From Cohnella caldifontis (lineage in GTDB: Bacteria; Bacillota; Bacilli; Paenibacillales; Paenibacillaceae), in contig NZ_JAQZSJ010000006.1 in the NCBI RefSeq assembly GCF_029360585.1, forward strand, positions 181,479 through 245,478: 64,000 nt of DNA. The letters are read 5' to 3'. Made by a program: the position numbers and the translations under genes. Each line of letters opens with the position of its first letter. The stretch's first letter is position 1. The notes below the pieces were generated by a model. It worked only from the letters and a program-made list of their open reading frames with translations. It was not told the origin of the DNA and did not search any database. Of the stretch, positions 52,285-60,667 are shown one piece after another.

Positions 52285-54180
52285 TCAACGGTTCAGCAAG
52301 CTTCCGACGTACCGCAGCAGCTCGTTGGCGCACACCGGGCAGTAGCCGTGCTCGTCGATCAGCCGCTTCGTGACTTCGTTGATCCGCTTGAGCTGGTTTT
52401 CGTCCGGCGTTTTGGTCGAGGTCGTGATTTTCACGATGTCCTTGAGATCCGCGAACAGCTTCTTCTCGATCGCTTCCTTGAGCCGTTCGTGCGTGTTGTA
52501 GTCGAACTTCCGCCCCTTGCGGGAGTAGGCAGAAATCCGGATCAGGATCTCCTCGCGGAACGCCTTCTTGGCGTTCTCGGAGACGCCGATCTGCTCCTCG
52601 ATCGACCGCATCAGCCGCTCGTCCGGGTCCATCTCTTCGCCGGTCAGCGGGTCTTTGATTTTCGCCCAGTTGCAATACGCCTCGATGTTGTCGAGATAGT
52701 TCTCGAACAGCGTCCGGGCCGATTCCTCGAAGGAGTAGACGAACGCCTTCTGCACTTCCTTCTTGGCCATGTTGTCGTATTCTTTGCGGGCGACGGAGAT
52801 GAAATTGAGGTACTTCTCCCGTTCTTCCTTCGTGATCGAGGGATGCTGGTCGAGCCCGTCCTTAAGCGCCCTCAGCACGTCGAGCGCGTTGATGCAGGGC
52901 AGGTCGTGCTTGATGAGCGCGCTGGAAATCCGGTTGATGACGTAGCGGGGGTCGATGCCCGACATGCCTTCTTCGGCGTATTCGTTCTGCATTTCCTTGA
53001 GGTCGGTTTCCTTGTACCCCTCCACCTCTTCGCCGTCGTACATCCGCATTTTTTTGACCAGGTCCATGCCCTGCTTCTTCGATTCCTTCAGACGGGTGAG
53101 AATGGAGAAAATGGCGGCGGCGCGCAAAGCGTGGGGGGCGATGTGCACGTGGCTCATGTCCGATTGGCCGATCAGCTTCTCGTAAATTTTCTCTTCCGCG
53201 GACACCTTGAGATTGTAGGGAATCGGCATGACGATCATCCGGGATTGCAGCGCTTCGTTCTTCTTGTTGGAAATGAACGCCTTGTACTCCGATTCGTTCG
53301 TATGGGCGACGATGAGCTCGTCGGCGCTGATCAGCGCGAACCGGCCGGCCTTGAAGTTGCCTTCCTGCGTAAGCGACAGCAGATTCCAGAGGAACTTTTC
53401 GTCGCATTTCAGCATCTCCTGGAACTCCATCAGCCCGCGGTTGGCTTTGTTCAATTCCCCGTCGAACCGGTACGCGCGGGGGTCGGACTCCGAACCGTAT
53501 TCCGTGATCGTGGAGAAATCGATGCTTCCGGTCAAGTCCGCGATGTCCTGGGATTTCGGATCCGACGGGCTGAACGTTCCGATGCCGACGCGGTTTTCCT
53601 CGGAAATCAGCACCCGTTCCACCGGTACCCGCTCGATGTCCCCGTCGAACTCGGTTTTCAGCCTCATCGAGCAGGAGGGGCACAGATTGCCCTCGATCCG
53701 GACGCCCAGCTCGCGCTCCACGTCGGTCCGCAGCTCGTTCGGAATCAGATGCAGCGGCTCCTCGTGCATGGGGCAGCCTTTGATCGCGTAGACCGCGCCT
53801 TTATCCGTCCGGGAGAACCGCTCCAGCCCTTTTTTGAGCAAGGTGACGATCGTCGATTTGCCGCCGCTGACCGGGCCCATCAGCAGCAAGATCCGCTTTC
53901 GCACGTCCAGCCGACGGGCCGCCGAATGGAAATATTCCTCGACCAGCCGCTCCATCGTCCGGTCCAACCCGAAAATTTCGCTTTCGAAAAACTTGTATTG
54001 TTTGTTCCCGCCGGATTCCTCTACCCCATGCGATACGATCATCTCATAGACGCGGGCGTGTGCCGTCATCGCCGGCGTGGGATCTTGGCGCAGCAGATCG
54101 ATGTAGTCCCGAAAGGTCCCCGTCCATCCCAGCCTCTCGCTCTCCGCCCGGTACTCCGCGATCCGCCTGAAAATGTCCAT
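52285..54180 (-). CDS. prkA: PrkA serine kinase / AAA+ protein
   Basis: A 631-residue PrkA, the same length as the Bacillus subtilis protein. The ATG at 54178-54180 follows GAGGAGTGA; a GTG inside that site is rejected. N-terminal AAA+ part with Walker A LMGPVSGGKSTIVTLLKKGL, a cysteine pair (LCPSCSMR), Walker B-like region, and a C-terminal kinase-like domain with YNTHERLKEAIEKKLF and a final CPVC. In Bacillus it acts in sporulation and stationary-phase control; recent work describes a Lon-like protease activity. Its common partner spoVR is 7 kb away at 44312. It is followed by a terminator. Confidence 0.96.
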   Translation of the reverse strand: MDIFRRIAEYRAESERLGWTGTFRDYIDLLRQDPTPAMTAHARVYEMIVSHGVEESGGNKQYKFFESEIFGLDRTMERLVEEYFHSAARRLDVRKRILLLMGPVSGGKSTIVTLLKKGLERFSRTDKGAVYAIKGCPMHEEPLHLIPNELRTDVERELGVRIEGNLCPSCSMRLKTEFDGDIERVPVERVLISEENRVGIGTFSPSDPKSQDIADLTGSIDFSTITEYGSESDPRAYRFDGELNKANRGLMEFQEMLKCDEKFLWNLLSLTQEGNFKAGRFALISADELIVAHTNESEYKAFISNKKNEALQSRMIVMPIPYNLKVSAEEKIYEKLIGQSDMSHVHIAPHALRAAAIFSILTRLKESKKQGMDLVKKMRMYDGEEVEGYKETDLKEMQNEYAEEGMSGIDPRYVINRISSALIKHDLPCINALDVLRALKDGLDQHPSITKEEREKYLNFISVARKEYDNMAKKEVQKAFVYSFEESARTLFENYLDNIEAYCNWAKIKDPLTGEEMDPDERLMRSIEEQIGVSENAKKAFREEILIRISAYSRKGRKFDYNTHERLKEAIEKKLFADLKDIVKITTSTKTPDENQLKRINEVTKRLIDEHGYCPVCANELLRYVGSLLNR

Positions 54181-54315
54181 CCCGCTCACTCCTCGCTCTT
54201 CTGTCTCTGCAAAAGCGTATTACATACCTATGCGGCCTTGTAGACGAAGTTGCCCCGATTCCGTCCCGATCCCGTGCTATAATGGCTTCTAGAGGATTTC
54301 GAAGGAGGAGCTTAC

Positions 54316-55203
54316 GTGGCCGTTGCCCGCGAAACGGAGCTGTACCCTCCCGTCAAAAAGTTCTTCTCGTCGAGAGGGTACGAGGTGAAGGCGGAGGTCC
54401 GCGGCTGCGATCTGGTGGCCGTCCGGCCGGACGAGCCGGAACCGACGATCGTGGAGATGAAAAAAATATTCACGCTTCCCCTGCTGCTGCAAGGAATCGA
54501 CCGGCAGAAGACGGGGGCTTCCGTCTGGCTTGCCGTGGAACGGAACCGGACGAAGAAAGGCGCGCACAATCAGCGGTACGCGGATTTGACCGCGTTGTGC
54601 CGGCGGCTGGGACTCGGGTTTCTGACGGTGACGTTCTATAAAACGAAAGAGCCCGTCGTGGACGTATGGTGCGAACCGGGGAAAATCGGGCTCCCCGCTG
54701 CGCCTGCGGGTCTAACGGGGATCGCAACGGCAGGGTCCGCGCGGCCCGATGCGCCGCTTGCGGCCGAATCCGCCGCCGGTTACGCGGCTGCCGCCGCGCC
54801 GCCCGCGAGGCGCTCCCGGAAGGCGGCGGCGCGCCTGCTGCGGGAGTTCGAAGCCCGCAGCGGCGATTACAACGTGGGCGGCAGCACCCGCCGCAAGCTC
54901 GTTACCGCCTACCGCGAGCGCGCGATCCAATGCGCTTTGGCGCTTTGCTGCCACGGCCCCTCGTCGCCGAAACGGGTCCGCGAGCTGACCGGCTCTCCTT
55001 CGGCCGGGTCCATGCTGCGCGACAACCATTACGGCTGGTTTGCCAAGGTGGAGAAAGGGGTGTATCGGCTGACGGCGGCCGGGGCGTCCGCCTTGCGCGA
55101 ATACCGGGACGTAACGGAAGTATGGGTCGCCCGCTTTCCTTGGGCGGCCGGATGGGAAGCGGCCGGCGAAGCCGCCTTGACGAGAGAGGAGCTGCGACGA
55201 TGA
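54316..55203 (+). CDS. DUF2161 family PD-(D/E)XK nuclease-like protein
   Basis: A 295-residue protein. The N-terminal 120 residues carry a nuclease-like core with Asp32 (GCDLVAVRP), Glu47 and Lys49 (TIVEMKK), matching the PD-(D/E)XK pattern of DUF2161. A variable Ala/Pro-rich linker leads to a C-terminal DNA-binding-like domain (SSPKRVRELTGSPSAGSMLR, followed by DNHYGWF). The start is GTG at 54316 with GGAGGAG upstream, 33 bases after a TATAAT box (54278-54283). DNA repair or defence roles are possible but unproven. The next gene overlaps its stop by four bases. Confidence 0.85.
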   Translation: MAVARETELYPPVKKFFSSRGYEVKAEVRGCDLVAVRPDEPEPTIVEMKKIFTLPLLLQGIDRQKTGASVWLAVERNRTKKGAHNQRYADLTALCRRLGLGFLTVTFYKTKEPVVDVWCEPGKIGLPAAPAGLTGIATAGSARPDAPLAAESAAGYAAAAAPPARRSRKAAARLLREFEARSGDYNVGGSTRRKLVTAYRERAIQCALALCCHGPSSPKRVRELTGSPSAGSMLRDNHYGWFAKVEKGVYRLTAAGASALREYRDVTEVWVARFPWAAGWEAAGEAALTREELRR

Positions 55204-55547
55204 ACGAGGAGGCTCGCGGCGAAGCCGGAGGAAGCGGCACGGAGGCCGCCGATCTCGGTTTCCCCGCCGATTATGGGAGTTTTCCCGCATCCGTGACCGT
55301 GGACGGGACGCCTTATTGGCTTGTCCGGGGAGAAGAAGAAGAGGAGTATCGGCTCCTCTCGGCGCTGTGTCCCCATGCGGGGGGAGACGTGCGGGCGCAT
55401 GAAGGGATCTTCTTTTGCCCGCTGCATTTTTGGACGTTCGACCAAGCGGAAGGGAATTGCCTGAACGTCCCCGGGGAAAGGCTGATGCGTCGGAAAGTGG
55501 AGCTGCGGGAAGACGGCCGTTTATACGCCGTCGGGTTGCCGTATTGA
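55200..55547 (+). CDS. Rieske [2Fe-2S] protein
   Basis: A 115-residue ferredoxin-like Rieske protein. Cluster ligands are in LCPHAGGDV and FFCPLHFWTFD (CxH...CxxH pattern). The ATG at 55200 overlaps the stop of the DUF2161 gene (ATGA). Small Rieske proteins of this kind act as electron carriers or as the small subunit of NirD/dioxygenase-like systems; no oxygenase gene is next to it. A longer open frame in the same phase runs back into the neighbouring gene and is not coding. Confidence 0.9.
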   Translation: MNEEARGEAGGSGTEAADLGFPADYGSFPASVTVDGTPYWLVRGEEEEEYRLLSALCPHAGGDVRAHEGIFFCPLHFWTFDQAEGNCLNVPGERLMRRKVELREDGRLYAVGLPY

Positions 55548-55566
55548 TTGCCGTTTTGACGCAGCC

Positions 55567-56703
55567 TTATCCCCGATCGGAACGGCCCATGAACTCCCCC
55601 ATCGCGTCGATTAACCGCGACACGCCGGTTTTCATCTGCTTTTCGTCGGCATAAGCGAACGTTAACCGCAGCGTGTTGCGCTCCGGCCGGTCGGCATGGA
55701 AAGGCGCGCCCGGCTGGAACATCAAGCCTTTGATCCAAGCGCCTCTCAGCAGCGCTTCCCCGTCCATGCCTTCGGGCAGCTTCAGCCACAAATGCACGCC
55801 GCCTTCGGGGTTTCGCCAACGAAGTCCTAATGCCTGATGGTTCAGCAGTAAACCGGTCAAGCAGCGCATCCGCTCCCTGCACTGCACCCGCAGCATGTCG
55901 ACCAGCGGTTCGAGCGGGTGGTCCTGCAGCAATCCCGACAAGGCGAACCGCTCCAGCGGGGTCACGCCCGGCTCCAACAGCGCGGCCGCGGCCGTCGGCA
56001 GCAGCCGGTTCAGATCGTCCGGCTGTCCGACCGCCCAGCCGAACCGCAGACCCGCCACCAGCCCCGGGGGAAGCTGCCCGATGGACACGACGCCGGGCTC
56101 CACCTGAGCCAGCCGAATCAGCTCCGGCCCCTCCGCGTCTTCATAGCGCAGCATTTCCTGCCGGTCGTCCCTCACCAACGGAACGCCGGCTTCCCGGCAG
56201 ATTCGGGCCGCGGCGTCGGCGCGTTCCTCCGGCCACAGCGCGCCGCTCGGATCGGAGCAGGCCGGCGAAGCGTAGACAAGTCGGGGTTTAAACCTTCGGA
56301 TCGCCTGACGGAGGGCGTCGGGATCCATTCCCATCCCGTCTCCCTCCACCGCTTCCACGCGGATGCCGGCTTTACGGAAAATTTGCAGCGCGGAGCGCGC
56401 GGTCACCCGCTCGGTCAATACCGTATCCCCCGGCTGCAGCGATTTCTCCGCGATGCGCGTCAGCACGGCATCCGCCCCCATGGCGATCCGCAAGTGTTTT
56501 TCTTTCCCTTGCGTCTTCCTTTTCAAGAGGCCATGCGCTAGCTTCGTTTTCAGACCGTCGCGAAGGTTCGTCCGAACCTTCCCGGAAGACAGATCCTCCC
56601 GGCGGACCCTTTCCGCGGCGGCCGCCAAGCGTTCTTCCCATTCGGACGCCGACACCAATCCGTCCCTCGGCCAGCCGCCCATCCAGTTGATGATCCGGTT
56701 CAT
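55567..56703 (-). CDS. Aminotransferase-fold protein lacking the PLP lysine
   Basis: A 378-residue protein of the class I/II aminotransferase fold (MocR/LysN-like C-terminal type). The fold marks are present: ALQIFRKAGIRVEAVEGDG, YASPACSDPSGALWPEERAD, RNTLRLTFAYADE. But at the position of the Schiff-base Lys (SFSK in relatives) it has Gln210 (VSIGQLPPGLVAGLRFGW), the PLP-contacting Asn is Asp151 and the EDDY motif reads RDDRQ. It is therefore probably not an active PLP enzyme and may be a binding or regulatory protein. No helix-turn-helix domain is fused to it. Convergent with the Rieske gene, upstream of a short AT-rich gap. Confidence 0.85.
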   Translation of the reverse strand: MNRIINWMGGWPRDGLVSASEWEERLAAAAERVRREDLSSGKVRTNLRDGLKTKLAHGLLKRKTQGKEKHLRIAMGADAVLTRIAEKSLQPGDTVLTERVTARSALQIFRKAGIRVEAVEGDGMGMDPDALRQAIRRFKPRLVYASPACSDPSGALWPEERADAAARICREAGVPLVRDDRQEMLRYEDAEGPELIRLAQVEPGVVSIGQLPPGLVAGLRFGWAVGQPDDLNRLLPTAAAALLEPGVTPLERFALSGLLQDHPLEPLVDMLRVQCRERMRCLTGLLLNHQALGLRWRNPEGGVHLWLKLPEGMDGEALLRGAWIKGLMFQPGAPFHADRPERNTLRLTFAYADEKQMKTGVSRLIDAMGEFMGRSDRG

Positions 56704-56790
56704 GCGCTCCCTCCCCCGCTCCGTTCGGTATGCTACAGTCTATGCGCAATTGTTCACACATTTTGCGTTTTCTTTTTGGCGGGGCTTGGG

Positions 56791-56796
56791 TATAAT
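56791..56796 (+). promoter_or_regulatory. -10 box of the small membrane protein gene
   Basis: TATAAT 27 bases upstream of the start codon at 56824. No good -35 hexamer is seen at the usual distance. Confidence 0.5.
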
Positions 56797-56823
56797 AGAG
56801 GAAGTCAAGCGGAGGTGTGGGAA

Positions 56824-56970
56824 ATGTTTCTGGCGGAAGAAGCGACGCAACGAGCCATCGAGATTTTCGGAATGTCGGGCAAATTCTGGATCGTCATCCT
56901 CGTCATGGCCATGGTGATCACCGCGATTTTAACGGCGGCCTACAACGACGATAAAACCAAAGGACTGTAA
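56824..56970 (+). CDS. Small single-pass membrane protein
   Basis: A 48-residue protein with GGAGGTG at proper spacing before the ATG at 56824 and a terminator after its stop. Residues 1-17 form an amphipathic acidic helix (MFLAEEATQRAIEIFGM), residues 20-39 one membrane segment (KFWIVILVMAMVITAILTAA), and the tail is charged (YNDDKTKGL). Function unknown. The clean gene signals make it a real small gene. Confidence 0.75.
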   Translation: MFLAEEATQRAIEIFGMSGKFWIVILVMAMVITAILTAAYNDDKTKGL

Positions 56971-56976
56971 TTCCCG

Positions 56977-57019
56977 ATGCCGGGTCGTCGAGTGGTCGAC
57001 GCCCGGCATTTTGCTTTTC
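56977..57019 (+). terminator. Terminator of the small membrane protein gene
   Basis: ATGCCGGG and CCCGGCAT close a 14-bp stem with one bulged T, followed by TTTTGCTTTT. Confidence 0.85.
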
Positions 57020-57040
57020 AGGCCGGCGTTCGCCGAAGCC

Positions 57041-57090
57041 GATGAAAAGAAAATCGCCGGTCTTCCGTCTCAGGCGGAAAACCGGCGATT
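57041..57090. terminator. Terminator of the AbrB-like gene
   Basis: AATCGCCGGT (57052-57061) pairs with ACCGGCGATT (57081-57090), with an inner TTCCG/CGGAA stem. The minus strand then reads TTTTCTTTT; the plus strand reads CTTGTTTTCT, so both directions are possible. Confidence 0.8.
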
Positions 57091-57109
57091 CTTGTTTTCT
57101 ATTCGTGGT

Positions 57110-57352
57110 TTAAAGCCCCTTCATTTCTTTCAAACACGCGGCGCATACATAACGCTCTTTGAACTCCCCGACCTCATCCATCGAGGAGCAGAATACGCAG
57201 CGGGGCCGGTATCTTTCCAGTATGATATGGTCGCCCTGGACCAAAATTTCCACGGGATCGCCTTCGTTCATCTGGTAACGCTTGCGCAAAGATTTGGGCA
57301 ACACGATCCGCCCGAGTTGGTCGACTTTTCGGACTACGCCTGCAGGTTTCAA
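57110..57352 (-). CDS. AbrB/SpoVT-like regulator with C-terminal zinc ribbon
   Basis: An 80-residue protein starting at TTG 57350-57352, chosen because GGGAGG lies eight bases upstream and the AbrB fold begins at once (KPAGVVRKVDQLGRIVLPKS). The swapped-hairpin DNA-binding domain covers residues 1-50. The C-terminal 27 residues hold two CxxC pairs (CVFC, CAAC), which suggest a zinc ribbon in place of the usual AbrB C-terminal domain. A transition-state type regulator; targets unknown. A promoter candidate lies at 57466-57494. Confidence 0.85.
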   Translation of the reverse strand: MKPAGVVRKVDQLGRIVLPKSLRKRYQMNEGDPVEILVQGDHIILERYRPRCVFCSSMDEVGEFKERYVCAACLKEMKGL

Positions 57353-57465
57353 AATTGGTTCCTCCCATTCCGACTGCTTTCTAGCTGATTTACGAAACCT
57401 AATCGCCATTCTATACGGTTCGCTGCGAAGGAACGTAATCCTGCCCTGCAACTTTTTTGCTTAAT

Positions 57466-57494
57466 AATCTACAAGTTTCTTCATCATTCGACAA
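57466..57494 (-). promoter_or_regulatory. Candidate promoter of the AbrB-like gene
   Basis: On the minus strand TTGTCG (57489-57494), 17 bases, TAGATT (57466-57471). The resulting leader would be about 110 bases. Confidence 0.45.
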
Positions 57495-57550
57495 ATTCGG
57501 GAACCATTTCCTGGAAACGAAATTCCATGGCGATGGCGTGCGTCCCGTCT

Positions 57551-58015
57551 TTAGCTCATCCCCGGAAAACCGGTTTGCCTTAAGGCTTCGTACACGACGA
57601 TCGCCGCCGTGTTCGCGAGATTCAGCGACCGGATCTTGTCCGTCATCGGCAGCCTCATGCAGGTCTCGGGGTATTGATCCAGCAATTCCTGCGGGAGTCC
57701 TTTCGTTTCTTTGCCGAATACGAAAAGATCCCCGTCGCGGAACGCGAAATCGGAATAATTCTTTGCGGCTCTCGTGCTGGTGAAAAAGAACCGGCCTTGC
57801 GGGAACGCCTGCCGCACTTCCTCGAACGAGTCGTAATACGTAAGGTTCACCGCGTGCCAATAATCCAGCCCGGCCCGCTTCAGGTAGCGGTCGTCCGTGG
57901 AAAAGCCGAGCGGCCGCACCAGGTGCAGGTGCGTTCCGGTACCGGCGCACGTGCGCGCGATATTGCCCGTGTTCGCCGGAATTTCCGGGTTGACGAGGAC
58001 GATATGGAACGGCAT
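57551..58015 (-). CDS. trmL: tRNA (cytidine/uridine-2'-O-)-methyltransferase TrmL
   Basis: A 154-residue SPOUT methyltransferase that modifies the wobble base 34 of tRNA-Leu. Recognised by LVNPEIPANTGNIARTCAGT, HLVRPLGFS, FVFGKETKGLP and MTDKIRSLNLANTAAIVVYE, the knotted SAM-binding site. The length is typical. The ATG at 58013-58015 has GCGGAGGG upstream. It lies 81 bases after serC on the same strand, behind a terminator. Confidence 0.95.
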   Translation of the reverse strand: MPFHIVLVNPEIPANTGNIARTCAGTGTHLHLVRPLGFSTDDRYLKRAGLDYWHAVNLTYYDSFEEVRQAFPQGRFFFTSTRAAKNYSDFAFRDGDLFVFGKETKGLPQELLDQYPETCMRLPMTDKIRSLNLANTAAIVVYEALRQTGFPGMS

Positions 58016-58057
58016 GTCCGATCCCTCCGCTTCGCAAAGCTTTCATTCGCCGGCCAA

Positions 58058-58086
58058 GGAAAACGACGGCCGGTTGGGCCGTCGTT
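58058..58086 (-). terminator. Terminator of serC
   Basis: AACGACGGCC pairs with GGCCGTCGTT across a 5-base loop, followed on the minus strand by TTTTCCTT. Confidence 0.8.
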
Positions 58087-58096
58087 CCCGTCGCCA

Positions 58097-59185
58097 TTAC
58101 CCGTTGCGCTGTTTGAAATCCCGCATGAAGGAAGCCAGTGCTTGGACGCTTTCGAGCGGCACCGCGTTGTAGATCGAAGCTCGCAGCCCGCCGACGTCGC
58201 GATGGCCTTTGAGACCGACGAACCCGGCCGCTTCCGATTCCTTCACGAACTGTTTTTCCAACTCTTCGTTCGCCATCCGGAACGTCACGTTCATCAAGGA
58301 GCGGCTGCCCGCCTGGGCGCATCCCCGGTAAAATCCGCCGCTGCCGTCGATCTCCTGGTACAGCAGCCCGGCTTTCTCGCGATTGATCCGTTCCATGGCG
58401 GCCGTACCGCCTTTGTCCTTGAGCCATTTGAGAACGAGGTTGACCATGTAAACGGCGAAAGTAGGCGGCGTATTATAGAGAGAATCGCTCTTGGCATGCG
58501 TCGCGAATTGCAGCATCGTCGGCACCGGCTGGGCAGGCTGCCCGATCAAATCCTCGCGGACGATCACGATCGTTACGCCGGACGGACCGAGGTTTTTCTG
58601 CGCGCCGGCATAGATCAGCCCGAATTGGGAAACGTTCAGAGGACGGCACAAAATGTCGCTGGACATATCCGCCACGAGAGGCACGGAACCGGTATCCGGG
58701 TACTCCGCCCATTGCGTTCCGCCGATCGTCTCGTTGCTCGTCAAATGAAGGTAAGCGGCGTTGTCCGGAATGTTCAGCTCGTCGGCTGACGGGATCCGCA
58801 TGAACGCGTCGGCTTCCGTCGACGCCGCGATCGCCACTTCGCTGAACAGCTTGGCTTCCTTGATCGCTTTGCCGGCCCATGCGCCGGTATGCACGTATGC
58901 GGCTTTGCGGCCGGGAGCCGCCAGGTTCATGGGGACCATGGCGAATTGCGTGCTGGCGCCGCCTTGCAGGAACAGCACCTTGTAGCCGTCCGGGATACCG
59001 GCCAGCTCGCGAAGCAGCTTCTCCGCCTCGTAATGGACGGACTCGTATACTTTGCCGCGATGCGACATTTCCATAAGGGACATGCCCGTACCCTCGAATT
59101 CGACGAATTGCTCCTGCGCTTGACGCAGCACCTCAAGAGGCAGCGCGGCTGGACCCGCATTGAAATTGTAAGCCCGATTGGCCAT
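58097..59185 (-). CDS. serC: Phosphoserine aminotransferase
   Basis: A 362-residue PLP enzyme that makes 3-phosphoserine from 3-phosphohydroxypyruvate in serine biosynthesis. Marks: YNFNAGPAALPLEVL, VLFLQGGASTQFAMVPMNL, DMSSDILCRP and the PLP Lys in YAGAQKNLGPSG. The ATG at 59183-59185 has GGTGGGAG upstream; an in-frame ATG seven codons earlier lacks this. A terminator follows directly. Confidence 0.97.
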   Translation of the reverse strand: MANRAYNFNAGPAALPLEVLRQAQEQFVEFEGTGMSLMEMSHRGKVYESVHYEAEKLLRELAGIPDGYKVLFLQGGASTQFAMVPMNLAAPGRKAAYVHTGAWAGKAIKEAKLFSEVAIAASTEADAFMRIPSADELNIPDNAAYLHLTSNETIGGTQWAEYPDTGSVPLVADMSSDILCRPLNVSQFGLIYAGAQKNLGPSGVTIVIVREDLIGQPAQPVPTMLQFATHAKSDSLYNTPPTFAVYMVNLVLKWLKDKGGTAAMERINREKAGLLYQEIDGSGGFYRGCAQAGSRSLMNVTFRMANEELEKQFVKESEAAGFVGLKGHRDVGGLRASIYNAVPLESVQALASFMRDFKQRNG

Positions 59186-59312
59186 GACACTCCCACCTTC
59201 CCGCAAAAATCAAGATAGGCTTATCATAACAAAGGGAGAAACCCGGAGCAACAGAAAAAAGGCCCGATCCCGCAACAAATCGAGCAAATCCCGAACGAAA
59301 GGTGACAAGTTT

Positions 59313-59921
59313 ATGAATAATCTTCGCCTTTTCATCGGCATTTCCCCCTCGAATGCCGTTGCCGAAGCTTTGCGCGAGGCCATCGACCGAATGGCTGCCC
59401 GGCTTCCGTTCCGAAAATGGACGCATCCGGACGACTTGCACGTTACGCTCCATTTTCTAGGCGATACGCCGGAAACGCGCTTGGAAGCGATCAAGGAAGC
59501 CCTGTTGCAGACGGCAACGTCCGCGGCTCCTTTCACGCTTTCCCTGACCGCACCGGGCACGTTCGGTCCGCCGTCCGCCCCGCGCGTGCTCTGGCTGGGC
59601 TTGGCGGAACCGGGCAACCCTGGAGCGCTCGCAAGGCTTCACCAAGCGCTGGCTCCCGGGCTTCAGGCGGCCGGCTGTACGCTCGAAGACCGCCCGTTCC
59701 GCGCCCACGTCACGTTAGCCCGCCAGGGCGGGCCGGAGTGCGGCCGGGAAGCGGTGCAAGCCGCCTGGGAGGAATATCGTACCCGTATATCCGCAGACTT
59801 GCTGGAGTGGACCGCGGACCGCGTGACGTTGTTCCGCTCCCATCTCGGACGCCGGCCCAGCTATGAGAGGATCGGACAGTATCCGTTCGGGCACGGACCG
59901 TCTGGTGCCGCGCATTCATGA
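59313..59921 (+). CDS. thpR: RNA 2',3'-cyclic phosphodiesterase ThpR
   Basis: A 202-residue 2H phosphoesterase of the ThpR/LigT group, which opens 2',3'-cyclic phosphates on RNA. Both catalytic HxTx motifs are present: HVTLHFLG (about residue 40) and HVTLARQG (about residue 130). The ATG at 59313 has AAAGGTGA upstream. It is divergent from serC, with 127 bases between them, and convergent with the FMN reductase gene. Confidence 0.92.
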   Translation: MNNLRLFIGISPSNAVAEALREAIDRMAARLPFRKWTHPDDLHVTLHFLGDTPETRLEAIKEALLQTATSAAPFTLSLTAPGTFGPPSAPRVLWLGLAEPGNPGALARLHQALAPGLQAAGCTLEDRPFRAHVTLARQGGPECGREAVQAAWEEYRTRISADLLEWTADRVTLFRSHLGRRPSYERIGQYPFGHGPSGAAHS

Positions 59922-59956
59922 TCGGCCCGTTCTTCGGTTTTCCGCCGTATGCCAGA

Positions 59957-60505
59957 TCAGCGGTTCACGGACGCAACGAATTCGACGAACCGTCCGACCA
60001 CGGCGTCCAGGTGCTGCAGCGTCGCTTCGTCGGTCAGCTTGCCTGAGGCGGCGTCGAACTTTTGCGCCGCCTGGCCCACCAACAGCTCGTTGCCGGCCGG
60101 AGGCAGCAGCTTGACCTGGAGCCCGGCAAGGATCTCCCGCAGGTGCAGCTGCGCGCGCAGCGTGCCCATCGCGCCGGTGCTGACTCCCGCGATCATGGCG
60201 GGTTTGCCGATCAGCACCTTTTCCACCCGGGACAGCCAGTCCAACGCGTTCTTCAGCACGCCCGGAACGGACCAGTTATACTCCGGCGTGACGATCAGGA
60301 CGGCATCCGCCGCTTTGACCTGCTCCCTCAGCTTCAGAACCGACGGAGGAGCATTCATTTCTTCATCCTGGTTAAAAAGCGGAACGTCTCCGATCTCCGC
60401 GAACTCCATCTCGAACCTGTCGCGGTAACGTTCCGCGATCGTGTGGGCGAGCTGACTATTGTACGATTCTTTCCGCAAACTTCCGATAAACGCGAGTATT
60501 TTCAT
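59957..60505 (-). CDS. NADPH-dependent FMN reductase
   Basis: A 182-residue flavodoxin-fold reductase (SsuE/chromate-reductase-like). FMN phosphate loop IGSLRKESYN at about residues 7-16, VTPEYNWSVPGVLKNALDW around 75-95. The ATG at 60503-60505 has AGGAGGAAGG upstream. It probably reduces quinones, azo dyes or FMN; the exact acceptor is unknown. Downstream of glnA but separated by a terminator. Confidence 0.92.
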   Translation of the reverse strand: MKILAFIGSLRKESYNSQLAHTIAERYRDRFEMEFAEIGDVPLFNQDEEMNAPPSVLKLREQVKAADAVLIVTPEYNWSVPGVLKNALDWLSRVEKVLIGKPAMIAGVSTGAMGTLRAQLHLREILAGLQVKLLPPAGNELLVGQAAQKFDAASGKLTDEATLQHLDAVVGRFVEFVASVNR

Positions 60506-60616
60506 GTTGCTTTCCTTCCTCCTGCTTTCCGCTTGGGGTCTCATCATTCGGGAAACCTTGGACAAGGGCTCCGCCGTTTATTGTACCACTTCATTCGCCC
60601 CGATTCATCGCCGCAA

Positions 60617-60646
60617 ACGCAAAGAGACCCGCCGCAAGGGCGAGTC
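60617..60646 (-). terminator. Terminator of glnA
   Basis: GACCCGCC (60626-60633) pairs with GGCGAGTC (60639-60646, one G-U), followed on the minus strand by TCTTTGCGTTT. Confidence 0.7.
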
Positions 60647-60667
60647 CCGTAAGATGGACGATGTCGA

